The position numbers and the translations under genes are program-made. The notes below the pieces were generated by a model. That model saw only the letters and a list, made by a program, of their open reading frames with translations, ran no database searches and had not been told where the DNA came from. This document shows, piece by piece, positions 60,301 to 64,000 of a stretch of 64,000 nucleotides of DNA (positions are counted from its first letter, which is position 1; each line of letters opens with the position of its first letter). Source of the stretch: Lumbricus terrestris. Its lineage: Eukaryota > Annelida > Clitellata > Crassiclitellata > Lumbricidae. The stretch lies in NCBI GenBank assembly GCA_949752735.1, contig OX457041.1, positions 21,972,117-22,036,116 of the forward strand, given 5' to 3'.

Positions 60301-63300
60301 AATGAAACAACATAATTTCTAATTAATCAATCAACCAAACATATGCACTGCATTGTGGATTTACCATCTAATATCTTACCAATTAAATAAAAACAAGCAC
60401 TGCATTGCAAGGTCATTCTCAATTCTTACAATCATCCAACTAAAAACATGCACTGCATGGTACTCGTGAGAAGATGTAATAGTAGTGCTAAATAAATGAA
60501 CAGTTTAACAGCTGAAGATGTGCCTATCGAGGCACTGTGATTCAAATGTGTCACCATGGTTCCAGTGACAAAGCATCGTACAACAAATGATAATTAATTC
60601 GTCATCAAATGAAAGTTTATCTGATTGTTGGACAGCTTTGGTTGTGTTTGTTCATCTGCTAAAAGATCCTTCACACATGCAATCACATCTACCACAACAA
60701 ATGTTGATGCTCTAAAAACGATTTACCTTATCCTGACTACTGCAGTTTTGCAAGGAAGCAAATGTAAATCAGACCTTTCCACAGTTGTGTATCGCCCTCC
60801 ATGACCCTTCGAACAATGGAACTCTGGCCGCCTGGTCTTGAATTAACCAAGTGAATGCTGAACAGCTGACGAAGGCCATCTGCAACAATCACCGGAAAAC
60901 TAAACAGCAAATCCATGCTCCCACTACAGCCATATTCACTCGTAATTTCACTCACACAGTGGCTGTATACTATAACAACGTGTCACCAATACTCAACATA
61001 ACATAAATGTAAAATTGCCAAACAGGAACCACTCATCCCTGTCAGGGCACTGCACTTGAATAACTTTGCCATCACAGACTGATGTAAGGGCAGATTTAAG
61101 GTTAAGACGTTTGCACTAGACCTAAATAAATAATTTATTAAATGTGATCAACAGAAAACAAAATGACAAAACAGTAATCAAATCTAATTTAATATCACAT
61201 TTGTAAAGCGCTTCTCACAGCAAAGCTATTCAGAAGCACTCTCAGTAATTCTGTAACTAAATGAAATGCAATGGCAAAACAGTGCAAACAAGATAAACTC
61301 ATCCCTGTTACAAAATACATGAAAATGCTGTTTCAGCACTTGCATGCTAAATTTGCCTGGTGAGCTTACTTCATATGTAAGGACTAAGGAAGGCTAGGCA
61401 ACTAAAAACCTACTTGGTTAAAATGGTTAACCTGAGTAAGTAGCTAAGGAGAGTGAATGAAGAATAAGAGATTAATATATAATCCAGGCATAAAAACTTT
61501 CAAAAGCAAACGTTTTATGCTCCCATAAAGGCAAACTGATCACCTGAATAGCTAAGAAACCCTGTCCATAGTAGCAAAATGGTTCACGTGAACAGTTACT
61601 ACAAATGGTTCAAGTGAACAGCTACTCAAAATAGCAGTATGGTCTACCTGAATAGCTGATGAGTTGTCGCAGCCACAAGAAGATTTTCAAGGCGAATAAC
61701 TGATGAGCAACGACCGAAGTATGCATCACTTCCACTTTCAGTGGTTTGTTGTTCTGTCCTCTTGATGTTGCCTTCTGCAAAACATATGAAAGAAGATCAC
61801 TTCCTAAAAGTCTATGCAATATATGGAATTAACTGCATATACGAAAAATTAATAAATTAACAAACTTCTTTCCAATTCAGGCACGAATTAATCCTCTGGC
61901 GAGGGTGGTTCAGCCACTCGGATCTTCATATGTGATGTTAGGCAAAATGCTTAATAACTAATGTCATCAGTATGCTTAAGGTTTTTATCAGCTTAACTAT
62001 ACAACAGAAGGTAGTTTTCAATAACAGCTTGTTGCTGTGAATACTGAGTTAACCCTTTAATGCCGGAGGGTATAGGATTTCCCATACCATTTACTACTAT
62101 CTTGGCATTAAAGGGTTAAGCAATACTTGGTCAATACTTGGATTGGCAACTGTCCATGAAATAACAGGCCATCATAGCCAAGCCCGATGTATACCATCCC
62201 TCCAAAGTTCGAAAATGTCATCAAACAAGTTCTATTTTATTTACCATGATGATCTTCTTGGCTCCATCACAATCAGAAAAACTGCCATCCTTCACAATTG
62301 ACCGACCCTACGAAAAAAGTTATTCAACGTAAGTTTTATTATATGCATCTCTCCTTGATTGAACAAGTGACATTTGATTGACAGACTGTCAGACATTCTA
62401 TTTTTTTATTGACAGATGAGCACTTCAGGTGGTGGAATTACTGTGATTGTGGTGATGTGGAGGCAAAAAATAAAAATCTGTTTAATTATTATAACTAAAG
62501 TAAAAAGCAAACAGCCAAGCAGTATATACAAAAACATGTACAATAATATATTTGTTTCAACCTAGTTGCTTCCAATTTTTTTAAACCTGCATTGACAATA
62601 GGGTCACAGTAAGGTCTTTTGGGACTCCCTACAGCAGCCTAAGCAAGATAGTTGCTGGACACCAAAATGTTACACTGACACACAGCTGGAGGCATCCTGC
62701 AGGTCAGAGATTCAAATATAGTTCAATGGAATGCTCGGACATATACAACATAAACATTCTACATGGAATTTCGTCAAGGGCAAAAAACTAACTTCACCTC
62801 TCTGTCAACAATTGTAGCAAAGTCGCTAGCTATCTTCGTTGTACAAGTGACGGCCTTGACAAGTGCACTGATGACCTGAAATACAAATATTCAGCATCAT
62901 ACCAAACAAGTAAACACAAGAATGACAAAAACAGTATCACAATAAAAATCCATTGTCTTCAGCAGTAATGCCTAACAATATTACATTTCAAGGGAGGAAC
63001 ATGAACACAGTATTTGTACTTCTAACTGCCTATATACAACAAATCTAAATGTCAGTGTCCCTGTGTATATAACAAAATTATTGCTTAGTGTGCCATTTGA
63101 AGAGGCCTCAAGATAAGGCAACAAAGTCTCTGGGAAACAAATGGTCATTTTCTCATCAATTGGACAGCCAATAAAGTTCTGAATGGTTCTTCTAGTTCCA
63201 TAAATAGTCCTATAAAAAAACCACCAACTCATGTTCATTTATATTTATTTCAAAACTCCAGTAAGACAGAAAATACTCATTACAAACTCGAGTAAACAGT

Positions 63301-63715
63301 TAAATCACACAAGTTTATATTACAGTTTACAACACAAAACATATCCTACACTTGGAATTCATTTTCAAATTTATTCTTTTAATATGCACTGTGGTTATAA
63401 TTAGTTGGTCAAATATTTTTTCTGACATACATACAGAAATAGCGTGAAGTATCTTTCAAGATGTTGGCTAGTATAACAGCTGTGTAGAAGTGACAGCTGC
63501 CTGCTGGATAAACCACCCACCTGCTCATAGGTGTGAACTTCATCGTTGAACAGCATTGTGACAAATACATCATTCACATGATCCAGTCTGACATCTTCAG
63601 GCAATTTAAGGCAATCTTGCCACATGAGTAGGTCAATTGCATAGCCAATAACACAGTCGAACAGCTGGGATGCTCGTGATCGTAGATCCTCTGGAAGGTT
63701 ATCCACTGGCTGCGT
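27874..63715 (-). CDS. UBR1: UBR1/UBR2-family N-recognin E3 ubiquitin ligase, partial (N-terminus off window)
   Basis: Ubiquitin ligase of the N-degron pathway, which binds destabilising N-termini and transfers ubiquitin from a RAD6-type E2. 42 sequential coding exons, plus one alternative exon 8, join in frame to 1,594 residues and a stop. The window begins just before the ClpS-like N-domain ([14 protein letters not shown]), which in this family binds bulky hydrophobic N-termini; the UBR zinc box lies upstream, off the window. Further landmarks: [13 protein letters not shown], a basic helix ([17 protein letters not shown]), the RING-H2 finger split over exons 27-29 ([22 protein letters not shown]), and the C-terminal Cys-rich domain ([16 protein letters not shown]). 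The end [20 protein letters not shown] is strongly conserved. Human UBR1/UBR2 are about 1,750 residues. Several stretches look closer to UBR1, but this is probably the single co-orthologue of both. Tail-to-tail with AMMECR1. Confidence 0.95.
29081..29182 (-). CDS. UBR1: UBR1 exon 41
   Basis: Reads [17 protein letters not shown], then [15 protein letters not shown]. Donor CG|GTAAGT at 29080-29079. Phase 2 on both sides. Confidence 0.94.
29967..30140 (-). CDS. UBR1: UBR1 exon 40 (C-terminal Cys-rich domain)
   Basis: Reads [20 protein letters not shown], then [30 protein letters not shown]. The spaced Cys/His residues match the C-terminal zinc-binding region of UBR1/UBR2. Phase 2 on both sides. 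Confidence 0.94.
30512..30665 (-). repeat. tRNA-derived SINE, copy 4 (partial)
   Basis: On the minus strand it has A-box-like TGTGGTGTAGCGGTATG, B-box-like AGGTTCAAATCT and GACCTCGGACAAGTTGCTC. Related to 439-650 but diverged. Lies in the intron between UBR1 exons 39 and 40. Confidence 0.65.
30815..31025 (-). repeat. tRNA-derived SINE, copy 5
   Basis: The fullest copy. On the minus strand it has TGTAGTGGGTATGTTC, GCAGGTTCGAATCAACC, CCCTGGACAAACCCTTC, and tail GGGAGCGCCTCTGAGTAGAG, then CTTGAAGGGGCGCTATTGC. Lies in the intron between UBR1 exons 39 and 40. Confidence 0.85.
31234..31380 (-). CDS. UBR1: UBR1 exon 39
   Basis: Reads [16 protein letters not shown], then [20 protein letters not shown] and INQAATF. 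Acceptor TTTGCAG, donor AC|GTATGT. Phase 2 on both sides. Confidence 0.93.
31655..31780 (+). repeat. Possible tRNA-derived SINE head
   Basis: CAGTGGTTAAGTATGCCC and GGCAGGGGTTTGACTC resemble A and B boxes spaced as in a tRNA. No clear body or tail. Confidence 0.4.
32002..32107 (-). CDS. UBR1: UBR1 exon 38
   Basis: Reads [19 protein letters not shown], then [10 protein letters not shown]. Acceptor CACACAG, donor AG|GTAAGT. It enters in phase 1 and leaves in phase 2. Confidence 0.93.
32590..32690 (-). repeat. Possible tRNA-derived SINE fragment
   Basis: The minus strand contains the B-box-like GTTGGTTCGAAACCCGC. It adjoins a TATTC repeat. Low support. Confidence 0.35.
32699..32752 (+). repeat. 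TATTC microsatellite
   Basis: Imperfect run of TATTC and TATAC pentamers in a UBR1 intron. Confidence 0.85.
32787..32923 (-). CDS. UBR1: UBR1 exon 37
   Basis: Reads [19 protein letters not shown], then [19 protein letters not shown], matching the IMPFLKCSALFFHYL block of human UBR2. It enters in phase 2 and leaves in phase 1. Confidence 0.93.
33376..33454 (-). CDS. UBR1: UBR1 exon 36
   Basis: Reads [20 protein letters not shown], then KIRENAG. Acceptor GGTGTAG, donor GG|GTAAGT. It enters in phase 1 and leaves in phase 2. Confidence 0.9.
33749..33994 (-). CDS. UBR1: UBR1 exon 35
   Basis: Reads [20 protein letters not shown], then [17 protein letters not shown] and [29 protein letters not shown] is near-identical to human UBR2. 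Phase 1 on both sides. Confidence 0.94.
34347..34499 (-). CDS. UBR1: UBR1 exon 34
   Basis: Reads [20 protein letters not shown], then [11 protein letters not shown] and [12 protein letters not shown]. It resembles the DEGKPLFGALQNRQ stretch of UBR1. Phase 1 on both sides. Confidence 0.93.
35599..35967. repeat. 41-bp minisatellite, 9 copies, carrying tandem 5' splice sites
   Basis: Nine head-to-tail units starting GATGACCAAATACATAGGGC at 35599, 35640, 35681, 35722, 35763, 35804, 35845, 35886 and 35927. They are identical except for one base in the eighth. Each unit contains, on the minus strand, TCTGCATTG|GTAAGAG, the end of UBR1 exon 33 with its donor. The unit at 35927 supplies the genuine donor. 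Confidence 0.95.
35961..36048 (-). CDS. UBR1: UBR1 exon 33
   Basis: Acceptor GTTTTAG ending at 36049. It reads [20 protein letters not shown], then TCAYSIICI. The donor ATTG|GTAAGAG at 35960-35959 is the first of nine tandem copies. It enters in phase 0 and leaves in phase 1. Confidence 0.92.
36948..37008 (-). CDS. UBR1: UBR1 exon 32
   Basis: Reads [20 protein letters not shown], matching the YSESIKEMLTTFGTATY block. Donor ACG|GTAAGTG. It enters in phase 2 and leaves in phase 0. Confidence 0.93.
37624..37741 (-). CDS. UBR1: UBR1 exon 31
   Basis: Reads [19 protein letters not shown], then [19 protein letters not shown]. Less conserved segment after the RING region. It enters in phase 1 and leaves in phase 2. 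Confidence 0.88.
38168..38268 (-). CDS. UBR1: UBR1 exon 30
   Basis: Reads [20 protein letters not shown], then [13 protein letters not shown]. Acceptor GATTGTAG, donor GG|GTAAGG. It enters in phase 2 and leaves in phase 1. Confidence 0.9.
38515..38790 (+). mobile_element. LINE 3' fragment with the SINE-shared tail
   Basis: A decayed plus-strand frame reads [18 protein letters not shown] and SHLKTALYS, the end of an RT protein. It is followed by GGGAGTGCCTCCGAGT, CTTGAAGGGGCACTATATAA and a GAATGAATGAAT tail. Lies in a UBR1 intron, antisense. Confidence 0.75.
39033..39200 (-). CDS. UBR1: UBR1 exon 29 (RING, last Cys pair)
   Basis: Reads [19 protein letters not shown], then [24 protein letters not shown] is the final zinc-ligand pair of the RING-H2 domain. 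Phase 2 on both sides. Confidence 0.95.
39692..39832 (-). CDS. UBR1: UBR1 exon 28 (RING, central ligands)
   Basis: Reads [20 protein letters not shown], then [20 protein letters not shown] and HADCWRR. The Cys and His residues of CGHVMHADC are central RING-H2 ligands. Phase 2 on both sides. Confidence 0.95.
40085..40243 (-). CDS. UBR1: UBR1 exon 27 (RING, first Cys pair)
   Basis: Ends [20 protein letters not shown], then AFVQK. CILC opens the RING-H2 domain. The upstream half is a variable linker. Phase 2 on both sides. Confidence 0.95.
40580..40833 (-). CDS. UBR1: UBR1 exon 26 (basic helical region)
   Basis: Begins after CTGCAG with [16 protein letters not shown] and continues [40 protein letters not shown]. 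This charged helix, matching REKIMAQMSEMQ in UBR2, precedes the RING. It enters in phase 0 and leaves in phase 2. Confidence 0.94.
40940..41056. repeat. 39-bp minisatellite, 3 copies
   Basis: Three near-identical units containing CACAGATGCATGGATGATCA, in the intron between UBR1 exons 25 and 26. Confidence 0.9.
41355..41455 (-). CDS. UBR1: UBR1 exon 25
   Basis: Reads [20 protein letters not shown], then [14 protein letters not shown]. Matches the SILAMLETLQN block. It enters in phase 1 and leaves in phase 0. Confidence 0.92.
41924..42014 (-). CDS. UBR1: UBR1 exon 24
   Basis: Reads [20 protein letters not shown], then [10 protein letters not shown]. Acceptor TCCCCAG; the donor G|GTTAGC is weak. 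It enters in phase 0 and leaves in phase 1. Confidence 0.9.
42533..42687 (-). CDS. UBR1: UBR1 exon 23
   Basis: Reads [20 protein letters not shown], then [20 protein letters not shown]. Matches PPFCPLFASLVNILQSDVM. It enters in phase 1 and leaves in phase 0. Confidence 0.93.
42895..43075 (+). mobile_element. LINE 3' fragment with the SINE-shared tail
   Basis: The plus strand reads [12 protein letters not shown] RT C-terminal remnants, then GAGAGCGCCTCTGAGTAGAT and CTTGAAGGGCTATATAAATT. Antisense in the intron between UBR1 exons 22 and 23. Confidence 0.6.
43506..43554 (-). CDS. UBR1: UBR1 exon 22 (micro-exon-like, 49 nt)
   Basis: Reads [16 protein letters not shown], matching AEEAQRKLKRQNREDTA. 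Acceptor ATTTCAG; the donor A|GTTAGA is weak. It enters in phase 0 and leaves in phase 1. Confidence 0.88.
44194..44299 (-). CDS. UBR1: UBR1 exon 21
   Basis: Reads [20 protein letters not shown], then [15 protein letters not shown]. Matches KPGLTGRGMYELKPE and YFYHFSRAEQSK. It enters in phase 2 and leaves in phase 0. Confidence 0.93.
44969..45021 (-). CDS. UBR1: UBR1 exon 20
   Basis: Reads [17 protein letters not shown], matching KETGMESVIEAVAHF. Donor AA|GTGAGT. It enters in phase 0 and leaves in phase 2. Confidence 0.92.
45785..45909 (-). CDS. UBR1: UBR1 exon 19
   Basis: Reads [20 protein letters not shown], then [20 protein letters not shown]. Matches GERFSPGVG and REIIHQLSIKPMAHSEL. It enters in phase 1 and leaves in phase 0. 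Confidence 0.94.
46496..46590 (-). CDS. UBR1: UBR1 exon 18
   Basis: Reads [20 protein letters not shown], then [11 protein letters not shown]. Acceptor TTTATAG, donor T|GTAAGT. It enters in phase 2 and leaves in phase 1. Confidence 0.9.
46811..46852. repeat. CAAT microsatellite
   Basis: About ten uninterrupted TCAA/CAAT tetramers in a UBR1 intron. Confidence 0.9.
47014..47968. mobile_element. Foldback/hAT-like MITE
   Basis: Ends TAGGGCTGTTGATTAATCGC and (reverse complement of the right end) TAGGGCTGTTGTTCGATTAC form an imperfect inverted repeat rich in ATTAATCG. The 955-bp interior is non-coding. TAGGGCTG-type ends suggest hAT, but no 8-bp duplication is visible. Confidence 0.6.
48088..48164 (-). 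CDS. UBR1: UBR1 exon 17
   Basis: Reads [20 protein letters not shown], then LLNWA. Resembles [20 protein letters not shown] of UBR1. It enters in phase 0 and leaves in phase 2. Confidence 0.9.
48378..48443 (-). CDS. UBR1: UBR1 exon 16
   Basis: Reads [20 protein letters not shown], then IQ. Near-identical to [20 protein letters not shown] of UBR1. Phase 0 on both sides. Confidence 0.95.
49079..49189 (-). CDS. UBR1: UBR1 exon 15
   Basis: Reads [20 protein letters not shown], then [25 protein letters not shown] is a family hallmark. Phase 0 on both sides. Confidence 0.95.
49689..49831 (-). CDS. UBR1: UBR1 exon 14
   Basis: Reads [20 protein letters not shown], then [20 protein letters not shown]. 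Matches VSIHLPVSRLLAGLHVLL. It enters in phase 1 and leaves in phase 0; donor AAG|GTTTTA is weak. Confidence 0.92.
50522..50606 (-). CDS. UBR1: UBR1 exon 13
   Basis: Reads [20 protein letters not shown], then GYKYEKCT. The donor A|GTCAGT is chosen because it gives the phase needed by exon 14. Confidence 0.9.
50689..50732. repeat. GAT microsatellite
   Basis: About 14 GAT/ATG trinucleotides in the intron between UBR1 exons 12 and 13. Confidence 0.95.
51330..51458 (-). CDS. UBR1: UBR1 exon 12
   Basis: Reads [20 protein letters not shown], then [20 protein letters not shown]. Matches GMDPITRQVGQHIEMEPEWEA. Phase 0 on both sides. Confidence 0.95.
51872..53530. mobile_element. TA-flanked DNA transposon/MITE, 1.66 kb
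   Basis: The ends read TACCGTATTTTCGCGAATAT and its complement (TTCGCGAAAATACGGTA), and are bordered by TA. Sub-terminal arms repeat GGGTGCGTGTTATA motifs. No transposase frame was found. It occupies most of the intron between UBR1 exons 11 and 12. Confidence 0.8.
53631..53736 (-). CDS. UBR1: UBR1 exon 11
   Basis: Reads [20 protein letters not shown], then [15 protein letters not shown]. Matches YVLISKPTEWSDELRQKFLEG. It enters in phase 2 and leaves in phase 0. Confidence 0.95.
54199..54277 (-). CDS. UBR1: UBR1 exon 10
   Basis: Reads [20 protein letters not shown], then YALYDL. Matches QGRFQFERYTALQAFKFRRV. It enters in phase 1 and leaves in phase 2. Confidence 0.92.
54395..54900. repeat. 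Degenerate GTTGCTAAG-type tandem repeat
   Basis: About 500 bp in which variants of GGTTGCTAAG(A)AGGCTG recur at irregular 15-45-bp spacing. Lies in the intron between UBR1 exons 9 and 10. No coding seen. Confidence 0.65.
55530..55611 (-). CDS. UBR1: UBR1 exon 9
   Basis: Reads [20 protein letters not shown], then ECTPKLN. It follows exon 8 directly in the protein (TL|ARMLI) as in vertebrates. It enters in phase 0 and leaves in phase 1. Confidence 0.94.
55765..55985 (+). repeat. Possible tRNA-derived SINE
   Basis: A tRNA-like head (GGTGTTTAGCATGCTC, then AGAGGTTTAAGTCTCTG) is followed by about 150 bp of non-coding sequence in the intron between UBR1 exons 8b and 9. Diverged from the other copies. 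Confidence 0.4.
56540..56740 (+). mobile_element. Decayed LINE 3' fragment
   Basis: The plus strand retains [12 protein letters not shown] sequence, as in RT C-termini, then a GCTATATATAAG tail-like motif. Weak but similar in layout to 38515-38790. Confidence 0.4.
57259..57304. repeat. ATC microsatellite
   Basis: About 15 uninterrupted ATC trinucleotides in the intron between UBR1 exons 8b and 9. Confidence 0.95.
57455..57500 (-). repeat. LINE/SINE 3' tail fragment
   Basis: On the minus strand ACTTGAAAGGGTGCTATATA, then GATGAATGAA, matches the shared tail. Confidence 0.5.
58127..58225 (-). CDS. UBR1: UBR1 exon 8b (alternative copy, distal)
   Basis: 99 nt, 33 codons, phase 0-0, acceptor TTTGTAG and donor TTG|GTAGGT. 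It reads [18 protein letters not shown], then [10 protein letters not shown]. It is 21/33 identical to exon 8a at the protein level. It is closest to the RDFMEDDHERAVSV version of human UBR2. Predicted to be used instead of 8a. Confidence 0.93.
58282..58380 (-). CDS. UBR1: UBR1 exon 8a (alternative copy, proximal)
   Basis: 99 nt, 33 codons, phase 0-0, acceptor GCCGTAG and donor CTG|GTAGGT. It reads [18 protein letters not shown], then [10 protein letters not shown]. No stop or frameshift, so both copies appear functional. Only 56 nt separate its donor from the acceptor of exon 8b. Confidence 0.93.
58440..58940. repeat. Degenerate TTC-rich repeat
   Basis: A stretch of recurring variants of AATTTCGGTTCTACTTC and TTCCAGTTCTG at both ends (58470-58600 and 58830-58935), in the intron between UBR1 exons 7 and 8a. 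Could be a decayed minisatellite. Confidence 0.45.
59642..59693 (-). CDS. UBR1: UBR1 exon 7
   Basis: Reads [17 protein letters not shown]. Matches LLMDLKYKKLFAVRFAK. It enters in phase 2 and leaves in phase 0, compatible with either exon 8 copy. Confidence 0.93.
60195..60231 (-). CDS. UBR1: UBR1 exon 6 (37 nt)
   Basis: Reads [11 protein letters not shown], matching ARSVYHQLFMSS. Acceptor TTTCCAG, donor GG|GTAAGT. It enters in phase 1 and leaves in phase 2. Confidence 0.9.
60775..60879 (-). CDS. UBR1: UBR1 exon 5
   Basis: Reads [20 protein letters not shown], then [14 protein letters not shown]. Matches DGLRRILCQV and DSKLWKG. Phase 1 on both sides. Confidence 0.93.
61648..61774 (-). CDS. 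UBR1: UBR1 exon 4
   Basis: Reads [20 protein letters not shown], then [20 protein letters not shown]. Matches TKPLKVQVMHSSIVAHQNFG. It enters in phase 0 and leaves in phase 1. Confidence 0.95.
62049..62119. mobile_element. 71-bp TTAA-flanked palindromic mini-element, copy 2
   Basis: Same length and ends as 22251-22321. The three differences are all C/T changes. Lies in the intron between UBR1 exons 3 and 4. Confidence 0.8.
62245..62307 (-). CDS. UBR1: UBR1 exon 3
   Basis: Reads [20 protein letters not shown], then M. Matches GRRSVRYGDFQYCEQAKSVI. Phase 0 on both sides. Confidence 0.93.
62798..62875 (-). CDS. UBR1: UBR1 exon 2 (N-domain)
   Basis: Reads [20 protein letters not shown], then TIVDRE. 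Continues the ClpS-like N-domain. Phase 0 on both sides. Confidence 0.93.
63521..63715 (-). CDS. UBR1: UBR1 exon 1 in window (N-domain start)
   Basis: Reads [20 protein letters not shown], then [17 protein letters not shown] and [15 protein letters not shown], the ClpS-like type-2 N-degron site. The acceptor is either AAAG (exon from 63715) or the GCAG 6 nt further (exon from 63709), both in frame. Donor CAG|GTGGGT. Earlier exons with the UBR zinc box lie beyond 64000. Confidence 0.93.
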
Positions 63716-64000
63716 CTTTAAACCATCAAAATTACATTCATTTATTTGTAATCTATTTTCTAATTAACTTATATATATGGCCGCTATGTAATGATGGCTT
63801 AAGCAATCATGTTTGGAATACCTTCTAAAAATAAACACAACGTAGCCATTTCAGAAGGTCGCGAACCCACAAATTACACGGTGCTCAGATGATAAGCCCT
63901 TAATCAACCACACACTTATCAGTGTCTTATCAGTGATGCAATGTTGCAATAAAAACCAACCTGTTTACACACAAAAAATACATCCTTGTAACACACATGA
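63716..64000 (-). other. UBR1 intron, 5' part outside window
   Basis: No exon was recognised in this AT-rich stretch on the minus strand. It should be the 3' end of the intron that separates the N-domain from the upstream UBR-box exons. Confidence 0.6.

Overview
This is eukaryotic, metazoan nuclear DNA: AT-rich, with intron-rich genes (GT-AG introns, mostly 200-2,500 nt) and many transposable elements. Proteins read from the exons resemble vertebrate homologues closely, while the repeats (tRNA-derived SINEs, CR1/L2-like LINEs, hAT, piggyBac-like and foldback elements) suggest an invertebrate. I cannot name the phylum. Exon boundaries below were derived by hand from reading frame, splice sites and phase.

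Layout. (1) 162-5411, minus: BUD13, a component of the spliceosomal RES complex, as five exons; the C-terminal exon(s) lie outside the window. (2) 5412-6650: a head-to-head intergenic region invaded by a LINE fragment and a SINE. (3) 6651-16308, plus: an AMMECR1 orthologue with five coding exons, 280 residues. Its first intron hosts an antisense, uninterrupted CR1/L2-like LINE (8098-10929 ORF); its third intron hosts a 2.2-kb foldback element. (4) 16309 to about 25 kb: no exons seen, T/G-rich on the plus strand, probably long 3' UTR plus intergenic DNA with small MITEs. (5) 27874-63715, minus: 43 exons of a UBR1/UBR2-family N-recognin (RING-H2 E3 ubiquitin ligase), 1,594 residues from the ClpS-like N-domain to the stop codon. 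The UBR-box exons lie beyond base 64000. AMMECR1 and UBR1 are tail-to-tail.

Main discovery: UBR1 exon 8 is present as two tandem, phase-matched 99-nt copies (58282-58380 and 58127-58225) separated by only 56 nt. This is the architecture of mutually exclusive exons, and each copy appears to match one of two versions of this segment that I recall from vertebrate UBR2. Second: the 5' splice site of UBR1 exon 33 has been amplified inside a 9 x 41-bp minisatellite, giving nine tandem donors of which only the first keeps a usable frame. Others: an apparently missing conserved exon in BUD13; SINEs and LINEs sharing the same 3' tail; two near-identical 71-bp TTAA-flanked palindromes; and several foldback or MITE elements in introns.

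The three host genes are not a pathway (splicing factor, AMMECR1-domain protein, N-degron ubiquitin ligase). Their proximity looks incidental apart from the possible shared BUD13/AMMECR1 promoter region.
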